Positions 53,758-61,790 of a DNA stretch of 64,000 nucleotides are shown here, piece by piece. The translations under genes and the position numbers were made by a program. Position 1 is the first letter of the stretch; each line of letters opens with the position of its first letter. This DNA is from Anaerostipes butyraticus (GTDB lineage: Bacteria > Bacillota > Clostridia > Lachnospirales > Lachnospiraceae), in NCBI RefSeq assembly GCF_016586355.1, contig NZ_BLYI01000024.1, positions 62,001 through 126,000 of the forward strand, read 5' to 3'. The notes under the pieces are model-generated. The model had not been told where the DNA came from and made no database searches. It saw only the letters and a program-made list of their open reading frames with translations.

Positions 53758-55215
53758 ATGAATTTATCAATGATTCGCTATGTATTAGGACTGGTAATGA
53801 TGTTTGAAGGCGCTTTTCTTTCTCTTCCGTGTGTTGTTGCTCTGATTTATAATGAAGGAAAAGGTGTTTCTTTCTTTATTATGATGATCGTCTGTCTCCT
53901 TTTGGGATTTCTCCTTCGGTGGAAAAAACCAAAGAATCATGTTTTTTATGTAAAAGAAGGATTTGTAACAGTGGCTGCCAGCTGGATCATCATGAGTTTT
54001 TTTGGAGGACTGCCGTTTGTATTAAATGGTGATATTCCTTCTGTGGTGGATGCTATGTTTGAGACAGTGTCTGGATTCACTACTACCGGATCCAGTATTT
54101 TATCAGATGTAGAGGCACTGGCAAAGTGCAGTCTGTTCTGGAGAAGTTTTACGCACTGGATTGGCGGAATGGGAGTGTTTGTATTTGTTCTGGCGGTGAT
54201 GCCGCTGACCGGCGGTCAGAATATTCATCTGATGAGGGCGGAAAGCCCGGGGCCGTCCGTGGGAAAACTGGTGCCGAAAATAAGAAAGACATCCATGATA
54301 CTTTACAAAATCTATATTGTAATGTCTGTCATTATGGTTGCTTTTTTAATGATTGGGAAAATGCCGCTGTTTGATTCCCTGCTTCTGATGTTCGGCTCTG
54401 CAGGAACCGGAGGCTTTTCAATCTTAAATACCGGATGCGCTACATATACGCCGTATGTCCAGTATGTAATTGCGATTTTTATGATGCTGTTTGGAATCAA
54501 CTTTAATGTTTATTATTTTCTGCTGATCCGAAAATTTAAGGAAGCTGTGAAGTATGAAGAACTGAGATATTATCTCTTGTTTATCGCTGCGTCTACGCTG
54601 CTGATTGTGATCAATATACATAATACGTTTGATGCCCTGGAACCGGTATTTCGACATGCGTTTTTCCAGGTATCTTCCATTATCACAACGACAGGATACA
54701 GTTCCATTGATTTTAATTACTGGCCGGAATTTTCCAAAGTAATCCTGATCCTTTTGATGTTCTCCGGAGCATGCGCAGGAAGTACCGGAGGAGGAATCAA
54801 AGTATCCAGACTGATCATGATGCTGAAAACTGTAAAAAAAGAACTGTTATCTTACGCGCACCCACGAACCGTGCGAAAAGTTAAATTTAATGGAAGAGTT
54901 GTGGAACATGAGGTAATTCGTGGAATGAATGTTTATTTTGTGGCATACAGTTTTATTTTGATGTTCTCAATCCTGATCATTTCACTGGATAATTTTGATT
55001 TTCTTACGAATTTTACAGCGATTGCGTCAACACTGAATAATATAGGTCCTGGAATTGGTCTGGTGGGACCAACCGGAAATTTTGGAATGTACTCTGATCT
55101 GTCCAAGATTGTTATGGTGTTTGATATGCTGGCAGGAAGGCTGGAAATCTTCCCGATACTTGTGCTGATAAGTCCATATACATGGAAAGGACTGAAACTG
55201 CGCAGAAAAAAATAG
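53758..55215 (+). CDS. trkH: Trk-type potassium transporter, membrane subunit TrkH
   Basis: 485 residues with eight membrane segments plus four pore loops. The selectivity-filter-like loops are SGFTTTGSSIL, SAGTGGFSI, TTGYSSIDF and LNNIGPGIG, and FSGACAGSTGGGIK is the conserved SuperTrk motif. Together with TrkA it forms the potassium uptake system. Confidence 0.93.
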   Translation: MNLSMIRYVLGLVMMFEGAFLSLPCVVALIYNEGKGVSFFIMMIVCLLLGFLLRWKKPKNHVFYVKEGFVTVAASWIIMSFFGGLPFVLNGDIPSVVDAMFETVSGFTTTGSSILSDVEALAKCSLFWRSFTHWIGGMGVFVFVLAVMPLTGGQNIHLMRAESPGPSVGKLVPKIRKTSMILYKIYIVMSVIMVAFLMIGKMPLFDSLLLMFGSAGTGGFSILNTGCATYTPYVQYVIAIFMMLFGINFNVYYFLLIRKFKEAVKYEELRYYLLFIAASTLLIVINIHNTFDALEPVFRHAFFQVSSIITTTGYSSIDFNYWPEFSKVILILLMFSGACAGSTGGGIKVSRLIMMLKTVKKELLSYAHPRTVRKVKFNGRVVEHEVIRGMNVYFVAYSFILMFSILIISLDNFDFLTNFTAIASTLNNIGPGIGLVGPTGNFGMYSDLSKIVMVFDMLAGRLEIFPILVLISPYTWKGLKLRRKK

Positions 55216-55252
55216 CAGAATAAAATATATAAATGAGAAAAAGCGTCTGATA

Positions 55253-55290
55253 AAAAATCCCTGAGTAAGATATGTGACTCAGGGATTTTT
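55253..55290. terminator. Bidirectional terminator between trkH and the LytTR gene
   Basis: A perfect 14-bp stem AAAAATCCCTGAGT / ACTCAGGGATTTTT (55253-55266, 55277-55290) with T/A runs on both ends. It overlaps the stop of the opposite gene. Confidence 0.9.
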
Positions 55291-56025
55291 CGACTGTGAA
55301 TCTGAAGAACGAGATCTTGGCGGTTGCAGATAATCATGGAACCGGTTGATCAGTTCTTTGTAACGGTATTTGGAAATTGGAACAGTATCGCCGTTGGTCA
55401 TGATAAGCGAAGTTCTCATGATCTGTTTGATGAATTTGGGATTGATCAGATAGCTTCGGTGACACTGAAGAAAATAAAAAGGTTCAAAATATTCTTTAAT
55501 AGAAGAGAGGGTGCTCTTTAAAAATTCTTCGTCTTTTTCATATCTGACCCGGACTGTTTTATTGATAACTTCGAGAAATACAATATAATCCGGGGACAGC
55601 TGAATATGTCCTGCGCCAACCGGAACCAGGATTTTTCGGGACAGACAGTTGGACTGATAGTCTGCATAAAGCAGCCGTTTTAGCTTTGACCGGTCGATTG
55701 GTTTTATTAAATAATTCAGGGCTCCGATATCGTATCCGTCAAAAACATAGTCAGCAACCGAAGAGATCAGAACAATGCGCGCGGTCATATGCAGGGCATT
55801 CAGATCACGGCAGAGACTGATTGGAGCGGTATTATCCGGCGGGACATCCACGAATACAATATCGTAAAAAGCAGGATTCTCCCGGATGACCTGGATGAGT
55901 TCTTCTTCATAGCAATATGTGTCAATGCTGTACTCAAATGTCAGTTCATGCAGGATCGTATTTAACAAAAGGTTTGTGCTCTGAGAGGAATCTTTATTTC
56001 CGTCAAAAACTGCAATATAATACAT
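55279..56025 (-). CDS. LytTR response regulator, with a reduced acidic pocket
   Basis: 248 residues. A receiver domain (about 1-125) with phosphoacceptor Asp60 in IVFVDV and the lysine in LIKPI is followed by a LytTR DNA-binding domain (about 138-240, QCHRSYLINPKFI). The usual second Asp/Glu after the first strand is missing (VFDG instead of the common DD or DE). No histidine kinase gene is adjacent. The target and the signal are unknown. Start ATG 56025, AAAGGGGG upstream. Confidence 0.84.
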   Translation of the reverse strand: MYYIAVFDGNKDSSQSTNLLLNTILHELTFEYSIDTYCYEEELIQVIRENPAFYDIVFVDVPPDNTAPISLCRDLNALHMTARIVLISSVADYVFDGYDIGALNYLIKPIDRSKLKRLLYADYQSNCLSRKILVPVGAGHIQLSPDYIVFLEVINKTVRVRYEKDEEFLKSTLSSIKEYFEPFYFLQCHRSYLINPKFIKQIMRTSLIMTNGDTVPISKYRYKELINRFHDYLQPPRSRSSDSQSKNP

Positions 56026-56218
56026 TAAAAAAAACCCCCTTTATCTGCCATTCTTATTTTACCATGATATTTATATGATGGTGTGAAAGGACAAAAAACG
56101 GCGTAAATGGACTTTGCTGAAAGGAATGTGAAAGGATACTTTTCTTTTCTCCTTTTTTATTATAAAATATTGCTAAGTCAGAAATGATAGAATGGTAAAA
56201 AAATTGCAGGAGGTTGTC

Positions 56219-56488
56219 ATGAAACGAAATACAGATTTTATGCTTCGTGAGATTGCCGGGGAAGTGGTACTTGTTCCAACAGGCCAGGCGACTCAGAATT
56301 TTAACGGAATGATAACACTCAACGAAGTGGCGGCATTTATCTGGAAGAATCTGGATGAGGCCGGATCCAAAGAAAAACTGGTTTCCATGATTCTGGATGA
56401 ATTTGAGGTAGAGGAAGAGATCGCCAGAAGAGATGTGGAAGGCTTTGTCGGAGCATTAAAAGAACATGGAATGGTTGAAGAATCATGA
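56219..56488 (+). CDS. PqqD-like peptide chaperone (RRE domain)
   Basis: 89 residues forming a single PqqD-type domain (FMLREIAGEVVLVPTG ... NGMITLNEVAAFIWKNLD), the winged-helix fold that binds precursor leader peptides in RiPP pathways. ATG 56219 follows GGAGG. The stop overlaps the peptidase gene start by four bases, so they are coupled. No precursor peptide, radical SAM enzyme or ABC exporter is nearby. The function is unknown, though linkage to a peptidase is common for such RREs. Confidence 0.75.
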   Translation: MKRNTDFMLREIAGEVVLVPTGQATQNFNGMITLNEVAAFIWKNLDEAGSKEKLVSMILDEFEVEEEIARRDVEGFVGALKEHGMVEES

Positions 56489-56940
56489 GACTGGTAGACA
56501 ACGATGAGTACATTCCGGTTCTGATTGGGCTGATGGAAGAAGGGAAGGAAGTGTCCATGATCATCAGCGGAAGCAGTATGAATCCGTTTTTGATTCATCA
56601 CAGGGATTCCATTCTGATGAAAAAACCGGATGGTCCGGTCCGGCGTGGTGAAATGGTATTCTATCAGCGCCCATCGGGAGCTTATGTGATGCACCGGGTT
56701 CATCATATTGATAAGAATGGAATGTTATATATGGTGGGGGATGCGCAGACAGAGATTGAGGGTCCGCTGGATCCGGACTGCGTATTTGCCATTATCATAA
56801 AAGTAAAGAGAAAAGGAAAGTGGATCCAGCCAGGTGATTTCTGGTGGTTTTTTTTCCGCTGTATCTGGATCCGCTGTATTCCTCTGCGCCGTCTGCTGAT
56901 GCGGATGTATGGCGTGGTTTCAAAAGGCGGGAAAAAATAA
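56485..56940 (+). CDS. S24/S26-like peptidase, Ser-His (SipW-like) type
   Basis: 151 residues. The motif IISGSSMNPFL places the catalytic Ser31 before Met32. Where typical Lep enzymes have a lysine, the corresponding segment reads AYVMHRVHHI with His70, as in SipW/ER-type signal peptidases. The C-terminal end has a hydrophobic stretch (FWWFFFRCIWIRCIP) that would attach it to the membrane. With the upstream PqqD-like protein it may cleave a peptide guided by the RRE. There is no visible substrate here. It is 15 bp before the first leuD. Confidence 0.76.
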   Translation: MRLVDNDEYIPVLIGLMEEGKEVSMIISGSSMNPFLIHHRDSILMKKPDGPVRRGEMVFYQRPSGAYVMHRVHHIDKNGMLYMVGDAQTEIEGPLDPDCVFAIIIKVKRKGKWIQPGDFWWFFFRCIWIRCIPLRRLLMRMYGVVSKGGKK

Positions 56941-56955
56941 AAGGAGGAAGAATTT

Positions 56956-57432
56956 ATGGGACATGTGTTTAAATTTCACAATGATGTAGATACAGACCAG
57001 ATCATTGCGTCTCAGTATCTGCTGCTGCCAAACATCGAAGAGATGAAAAAATATACATTTGAATCACTTGACAGAGAGTTTGCAGAGAAAGTAAAAGAAG
57101 GGGATATTGTAGTTGCCGGAGAAAATTTTGGATGCGGCTCTTCCAGAGAGCAGGCGCCAAGCGTGCTGAAGGCGCTGGGGGTAAAAGCTGTGATTGCAAA
57201 ATCTTTTGCAAGAATTTTTTATCGGAACTCCATTAACATCGGACTTCCGGTTATTATCAGTAAAGATCTCTATGATAAAGTAGAAAATGGAGATGAGATT
57301 GATATTGATCTGACAGAAGGAAAGATTATAACAGCCGGGGAAACGCTTCCGTGTACAAAACTTCCGCCGTATATGCAGAACATCCTGGATCACGGCGGAC
57401 TGATCAATTTCCTGAATGAAGGAGAGGTGTAA
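56956..57432 (+). CDS. leuD: 3-isopropylmalate dehydratase-like small subunit, copy 1
   Basis: 158-residue swivel domain of the aconitase superfamily. NDVDTDQIIASQYLLLP, GENFGCGSSREQAP and KSFARIFYRNSINIGLP are the signature segments. It pairs with the large subunit immediately downstream (3-bp gap). The short length is of the archaeal/clostridial type. The real substrate may be isopropylmalate, citramalate, homoaconitate or a related acid; the leu name is only the family label. Confidence 0.85.
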   Translation: MGHVFKFHNDVDTDQIIASQYLLLPNIEEMKKYTFESLDREFAEKVKEGDIVVAGENFGCGSSREQAPSVLKALGVKAVIAKSFARIFYRNSINIGLPVIISKDLYDKVENGDEIDIDLTEGKIITAGETLPCTKLPPYMQNILDHGGLINFLNEGEV

Positions 57433-57435
57433 AAA

Positions 57436-58692
57436 ATGGGAATGACAATTGGTGAAAAAATTATCGCAAGAGCGGCGAAGGTCGATGAAGTACATGCAGG
57501 TGAGATCCATACGATCGAGGTTGACCGGCTGATGAGCAATGATGGAACAACACATCTGACCATTGATATGTATCATAATGATCTGAAGCACCCGAAAATC
57601 GCAGACAAAGATAAGATTGTATTTATTATGGATCATAACGTTCCGGCAGAGAATCCAAAGACAGCGCAGGCTCACAGGAAGATGAGAAACTTCGCAAAGG
57701 AACATGGAATTGCTTTATATGAAGGAAAGGGAGTCTGCCATCAGATCATGGTGGAAAATTATGTATGTCCGGGTGAATTTATCATGGGAGCGGATTCTCA
57801 TACATGCACCTATGGAGCGCTGGGAGCCTTCGGTACGGGAATCGGATGTACGGACTTTCTGTATGCCATGGTAACGGGACAGTCCTGGGTGCTGGTTCCG
57901 GAAACCATTCGTTTTGAACTGACAGGAAAATTAAGAAAAGGTGTCTATGCCAGAGATCTGATGCTGACGATCATCGGCATGGTAGGAGCCAATGGCTGCA
58001 ATTACAAAGTCATGGAATTTGCAGGAGAAGGAGCTCATAATCTGGATATCGATGAACGTCTGGTTCTTTGTAATCTGGCTGTGGAAGCAGGGGCTAAGAC
58101 AGGAATTGTAGAACCGGATGAAAAAGTTGCGGAATATCTGGAAAGCCGCGGCCGCAAGGCTGAAAACATGTTTGTAAGTGATGAAGACGCGGTATTTGAA
58201 AAAGTTTACCATATTAATCTGGATGAGATTGAGCCGGTAGTGGCAAGACCGCATCAGATTGACGATGTAGTGCCGGCAGACGAAGTGGGAGATGTCAGAA
58301 TCGACGAGGCCTTTCTGGGATCCTGCAACAACGGAAGAATTGAGGAATTTCGTGTGGCAGCTTCCATTCTGAAAGGGAAGAAAGTCAGCGATCATGTAAG
58401 GTTTATCATCGCTCCGGCTTCCAATGAAGTCTATATCCAGGCTCTGGATGAAGGATTGATTGATATTTTCCTGGATGCAGGAGCGATGGTCATGAACAGC
58501 AACTGCAGTGTGTGCTGGGGAAGCTGCCAGGGTGTGATCGGAGAAGGAGAAGTTCTGATTTCAACCGGAACAAGAAACTTTAAAGGACGCGCAGGCCATC
58601 CGGATTCTTTTGTATATCTGGGATCAGCTGCAACAGTGACAGCGTCAGCCATTGCAGGAAAAATTGTAACAGCTAAAGAGGATGAAGAATAA
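57436..58692 (+). CDS. leuC: 3-isopropylmalate dehydratase-like large subunit, copy 1
   Basis: 418 residues of the 4Fe-4S aconitase superfamily. GADSHTCTYGALGAFGTGIG and the cluster cysteines (GSCNNGRIEEF and then NCSVCWGSCQG) are present. The second cysteine motif deviates from the usual GCxxCLG form, which may shift substrate range. It is the ATG-linked partner of the upstream small subunit. Confidence 0.84.
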   Translation: MGMTIGEKIIARAAKVDEVHAGEIHTIEVDRLMSNDGTTHLTIDMYHNDLKHPKIADKDKIVFIMDHNVPAENPKTAQAHRKMRNFAKEHGIALYEGKGVCHQIMVENYVCPGEFIMGADSHTCTYGALGAFGTGIGCTDFLYAMVTGQSWVLVPETIRFELTGKLRKGVYARDLMLTIIGMVGANGCNYKVMEFAGEGAHNLDIDERLVLCNLAVEAGAKTGIVEPDEKVAEYLESRGRKAENMFVSDEDAVFEKVYHINLDEIEPVVARPHQIDDVVPADEVGDVRIDEAFLGSCNNGRIEEFRVAASILKGKKVSDHVRFIIAPASNEVYIQALDEGLIDIFLDAGAMVMNSNCSVCWGSCQGVIGEGEVLISTGTRNFKGRAGHPDSFVYLGSAATVTASAIAGKIVTAKEDEE

Positions 58693-58713
58693 GATAAGAA
58701 AAGGATGTTGAAG

Positions 58714-59205
58714 ATGGAACAATTCAAAGGAAAAGTATGGGTGCTGGGAGATGATATTGATACGGATATCATCATTCCAACAGAATATCTGGCCCTTCCA
58801 TCTGTGGAAGATATGAAGCAGTATGGATTTTCACCGCTCCGTCCGGAGCTGGCAGGACAGATCAAAGAAGGAGATATCATTGTTGCAGGAAAGAATTTCG
58901 GCTGCGGTTCCTCCAGGGAGCAGGCGCCGGAAATTATCAAGGCACTTAAGATCAAGTGTGTTATTGCGAAATCTTTCGCAAGGATCTTCTTCCGGAATTC
59001 CATTAATAATGGCCTTCTGCTGATTGAAAATGATCAGATTCAGGATCATGTAAAAGAAGGGGATACCATTGAAGTCACTCTGGGAGAAAAGATTACCCAT
59101 GAAGGAAAAGATTATGCAATTCAGTCCCTTCCGGACAATCTGATGGAAATCATCAATGCAGGCGGTCTGGTCGAGGCAATGAAAAAAAGAAATGGGGTGA
59201 AATAA
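58714..59205 (+). CDS. leuD: 3-isopropylmalate dehydratase-like small subunit, copy 2
   Basis: 163 residues, with DDIDTDIIIPTEYLALP, GKNFGCGSSREQAPE and KSFARIFFRNSINNGLL. It is clearly related to copy 1 but well diverged, so the duplication is not recent. ATG 58714 is nine bases from AAAAGG and better placed than ATG 58705. The second large subunit begins directly after its stop. Confidence 0.84.
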   Translation: MEQFKGKVWVLGDDIDTDIIIPTEYLALPSVEDMKQYGFSPLRPELAGQIKEGDIIVAGKNFGCGSSREQAPEIIKALKIKCVIAKSFARIFFRNSINNGLLLIENDQIQDHVKEGDTIEVTLGEKITHEGKDYAIQSLPDNLMEIINAGGLVEAMKKRNGVK

Positions 59206-60447
59206 ATGGGACAGACAATCATTGAAAAAATCGTCAGCAGAAACATCGGTGCAGAAAGTGTAAAACCGGGAGAAATCGTGACAGTAAATGTTGACCGGGT
59301 CATGATCCATGATATTTTCATTCCGTTTGTTGCGGAAAAGTTTGAGGAAATGGGATTTACGAAGTTATGGGATCCGGACAAAGTAGTATTAATTTACGAT
59401 CACATGGTGCCAGCGAGCACTGTGGATGATATCCGTCATTTCAAAATAGGAGATGCTTTTGCTGAAAAATACGGTATGAAACATGTACACCGGAGTGACG
59501 GGATCTGCCATCAGCTGATGACAGAATGCGGATATGCCAAGCCGGGAGATATTGTATTTGGAACGGATTCTCATACAACGACATATGGATGTGTCGGATG
59601 TTTTTCTTCTGGAATCGGTTATACAGAAATGGCTTCTATCCTTGGAACCGGAGAACTCTGGATTCGTGTACCGGAGACAATCAAGGTAGTGATCAATGGA
59701 AAGCTGCCGGAAAATGTAACATCAAAAGATGTCATCCTGCGTCTGATCGGGGATCTTGGCGCGGATGGAGCTACATACAAAGCCCTGGAGTTCTCAGGAA
59801 GCACTGTGGATGATATGACCGTTGCTTCCAGAATGACTATGTCTAATATGGCCATTGAAGCAGGGGCAAAGGCTGCGCTGTTTGCTCCGGATGAGAAGAC
59901 GGCGGAATACTCCAAAGTAAAATTATCAGATGTTGACTGGATCTATGGGGATGAGGATGCGTCATACTGCCGGACGATTACATATCAGGCAGAGGAATTG
60001 GTTCCTGTGACTGCATGTCCGTCTCAGGTAGATAAGATTCGGGATGTAAAAGAAGTTGCCGGAACAAAGCTGGATCAGGTCTTTATCGGATCCTGCACCA
60101 ACGGACGGCTGGAAGATCTGAAAGCTGCGGCCGAAATCCTGGATGGCAAGAAGGTAGCGGATTATGTGAAACTGATCGTGACGCCGGCCAGCCGCAAGAT
60201 TTATAAAGAAGCGGCAGATGCAGGGTATCTGAAGATTTTAGCCAAAGCCGGAGCCATTATCACACAGCCTGGATGCGGCCTGTGCTGCGGCCGGGCAGGA
60301 GGGATCCTGACGGACGGCGAGAGAGTGCTGGCTACCAACAACCGAAATTTCCTTGGAAGAATGGGAACTTCTAAGGTAGAAATTTATCTGGCTTCACCGA
60401 AGACGGCGGCGGCATCCGCTGTTGCGGGAGAGATTACTGAGGCTTAA
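59206..60447 (+). CDS. leuC: 3-isopropylmalate dehydratase-like large subunit, copy 2
   Basis: 413 residues. GTDSHTTTYGCVGCFSSGIG, GSCTNGRLEDL and GCGLCCGRAGG carry the cluster ligands, and TNNRNFLGRMG is conserved. It deviates from copy 1 in the cluster loop and in the active-site region, so the two pairs probably act on different hydroxy-acids. Neither leuA nor leuB lies in the window. Confidence 0.84.
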   Translation: MGQTIIEKIVSRNIGAESVKPGEIVTVNVDRVMIHDIFIPFVAEKFEEMGFTKLWDPDKVVLIYDHMVPASTVDDIRHFKIGDAFAEKYGMKHVHRSDGICHQLMTECGYAKPGDIVFGTDSHTTTYGCVGCFSSGIGYTEMASILGTGELWIRVPETIKVVINGKLPENVTSKDVILRLIGDLGADGATYKALEFSGSTVDDMTVASRMTMSNMAIEAGAKAALFAPDEKTAEYSKVKLSDVDWIYGDEDASYCRTITYQAEELVPVTACPSQVDKIRDVKEVAGTKLDQVFIGSCTNGRLEDLKAAAEILDGKKVADYVKLIVTPASRKIYKEAADAGYLKILAKAGAIITQPGCGLCCGRAGGILTDGERVLATNNRNFLGRMGTSKVEIYLASPKTAAASAVAGEITEA

Positions 60448-60471
60448 GAAAAGAAAAGGGATGAGAAAGAC

Positions 60472-61644
60472 ATGACAAAGTTATTGATCTCACTGTTTGT
60501 GAAAAATCCGGACAATATTACAGATGCAAAAGTCCGCAGCGCTTATGGAAGCCTGGGAGGAGCGGTAGGAATTGTCTGCAACTTATTGCTGTTTGCGGGA
60601 AAATTTTTCGCCGGGATCATTACAGGGGCTATTTCCATTACAGCGGATGCGTTCAATAATTTATCAGACGCCGCGTCTTCGATCATTACCCTGATCGGAT
60701 TTTATATTGCAGGAAAACCGGCAGATGAAGATCATCCGTTTGGACATGGAAGAATGGAGTATATTTCTGGTCTGATCGTATCCCTGGCCATTATTTTGAT
60801 GGGATTTGAACTGCTGAAATCTTCTGTGACGAAGATCCTCCATCCGGAAGAGATACGGTTTCAGATGATTTCTGTTGTAATATTGATTATTTCTATTCTG
60901 GTAAAATTCTGGATGGCGGCGTTTAATACAAAGATAGGAAAAAAGATCCAGTCAGAAGCCATGAGAGCAACGGCCACGGACAGTCTCAATGACTGTGTCT
61001 CTACCGCTGCAGTTCTGGCGGGAATGCTGATTTTCTATTTCATGGGGCACAATCTGGACGGAATCATCGGTGTTCTGGTAGCATGTTTTGTGCTGTGGGG
61101 CGGCTATGGTTCCATCAAGGATACATTAAATCCGCTTCTGGGAGGAGTACCGGACGAGGAACTGGTAAAAAATATTGAAGATATGGTTATGTGTCATGAT
61201 ATGGTCATAGGAGTTCATGATATGATCGTGCACGATTATGGCCCTGGACGCAGGATTGTATCTCTGCACGCAGAAGTACCTGCCAATGTGGATATTATGG
61301 AGGCTCATGATACGATCGATCATATTGAAATGCGTCTGATGCAGGAATACCAGTGTGAAGCAACGATCCACATGGATCCGGTAGTAACGGATGATGAACA
61401 GACAACGAAGACAAAAGAAAAAATAGAGAAACTGATAAGACAGTATAACGATAAACTTTCCATTCATGATTTTCGTATGGTAACGGGAAAAACACATACG
61501 AATGTTATTTTTGATCTTGTGATACCGTACGGAAAAGAATATCAGGTAGGGAAAATTGTAAAAGAGATCCGGAAAAAGATCCACAATGAGATGCCAAATA
61601 ATTATTTTGCTGTGATCAAAGTGGATCGGACTGCGGTGATATAA
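60472..61644 (+). CDS. Cation diffusion facilitator family transporter
   Basis: 390 residues with six membrane segments. ISITADAFNNLSDAASSIITL carries the DxxxD metal site of segment two, DHPFGHGRMEYIS is the family signature, and SEAMRATATDSLNDCVSTAAV is segment five. The C-terminal 150 residues include the cytoplasmic metal-binding domain and an extra ferredoxin-like part longer than in YiiP. It expels divalent metals such as Zn, Fe or Mn; the metal cannot be told. Confidence 0.86.
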   Translation: MTKLLISLFVKNPDNITDAKVRSAYGSLGGAVGIVCNLLLFAGKFFAGIITGAISITADAFNNLSDAASSIITLIGFYIAGKPADEDHPFGHGRMEYISGLIVSLAIILMGFELLKSSVTKILHPEEIRFQMISVVILIISILVKFWMAAFNTKIGKKIQSEAMRATATDSLNDCVSTAAVLAGMLIFYFMGHNLDGIIGVLVACFVLWGGYGSIKDTLNPLLGGVPDEELVKNIEDMVMCHDMVIGVHDMIVHDYGPGRRIVSLHAEVPANVDIMEAHDTIDHIEMRLMQEYQCEATIHMDPVVTDDEQTTKTKEKIEKLIRQYNDKLSIHDFRMVTGKTHTNVIFDLVIPYGKEYQVGKIVKEIRKKIHNEMPNNYFAVIKVDRTAVI

Positions 61645-61650
61645 AGAAAG

Positions 61651-61727
61651 AGAATCCTGTTGTGTGCAGTGGCTCCAAAAGTCAGGCTTTTGGAAGACGG
61701 GCGCATTGACAGGATTCTTTTATTTCT
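61651..61727 (+). terminator. Branched terminator after the CDF gene
   Basis: AGAATCCTGT (61651-61660) pairs with ACAGGATTCT (61709-61718), enclosing a second hairpin CCAAAAG/CTTTTGG, and is followed by a T-rich tail. Confidence 0.75.
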
Positions 61728-61730
61728 TCC

Positions 61731-61761
61731 TTGACAGTTCCCTTACGTCACCCTTTATGAT
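61731..61761 (+). promoter_or_regulatory. MerR-type promoter with a 19-bp spacer
   Basis: TTGACA (61731-61736) and TATGAT (61756-61761) are 19 bp apart, the overlong spacing typical of promoters activated by MerR-family proteins by DNA distortion. The spacer holds a CCCTTACGTCACCC dyad-like stretch. Confidence 0.75.
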
Positions 61762-61790
61762 AAGCTTATAGAAGATCAGGAGGTGCTGTC

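Noticed and set aside
56107-56187. 26-codon ORF (MDFAERNVKGYFSFLLFYYK...) upstream of the PqqD gene, considered as a RiPP precursor
   Set aside because: No Shine-Dalgarno sequence, no leader-core pattern, and it lies in A+T-rich control DNA.
57064-57705. 213-codon open frame on the - strand across leuD/leuC copy 1
   Set aside because: A shadow of well-supported coding sequence; Phe/Ile/Cys-rich product and no RBS.
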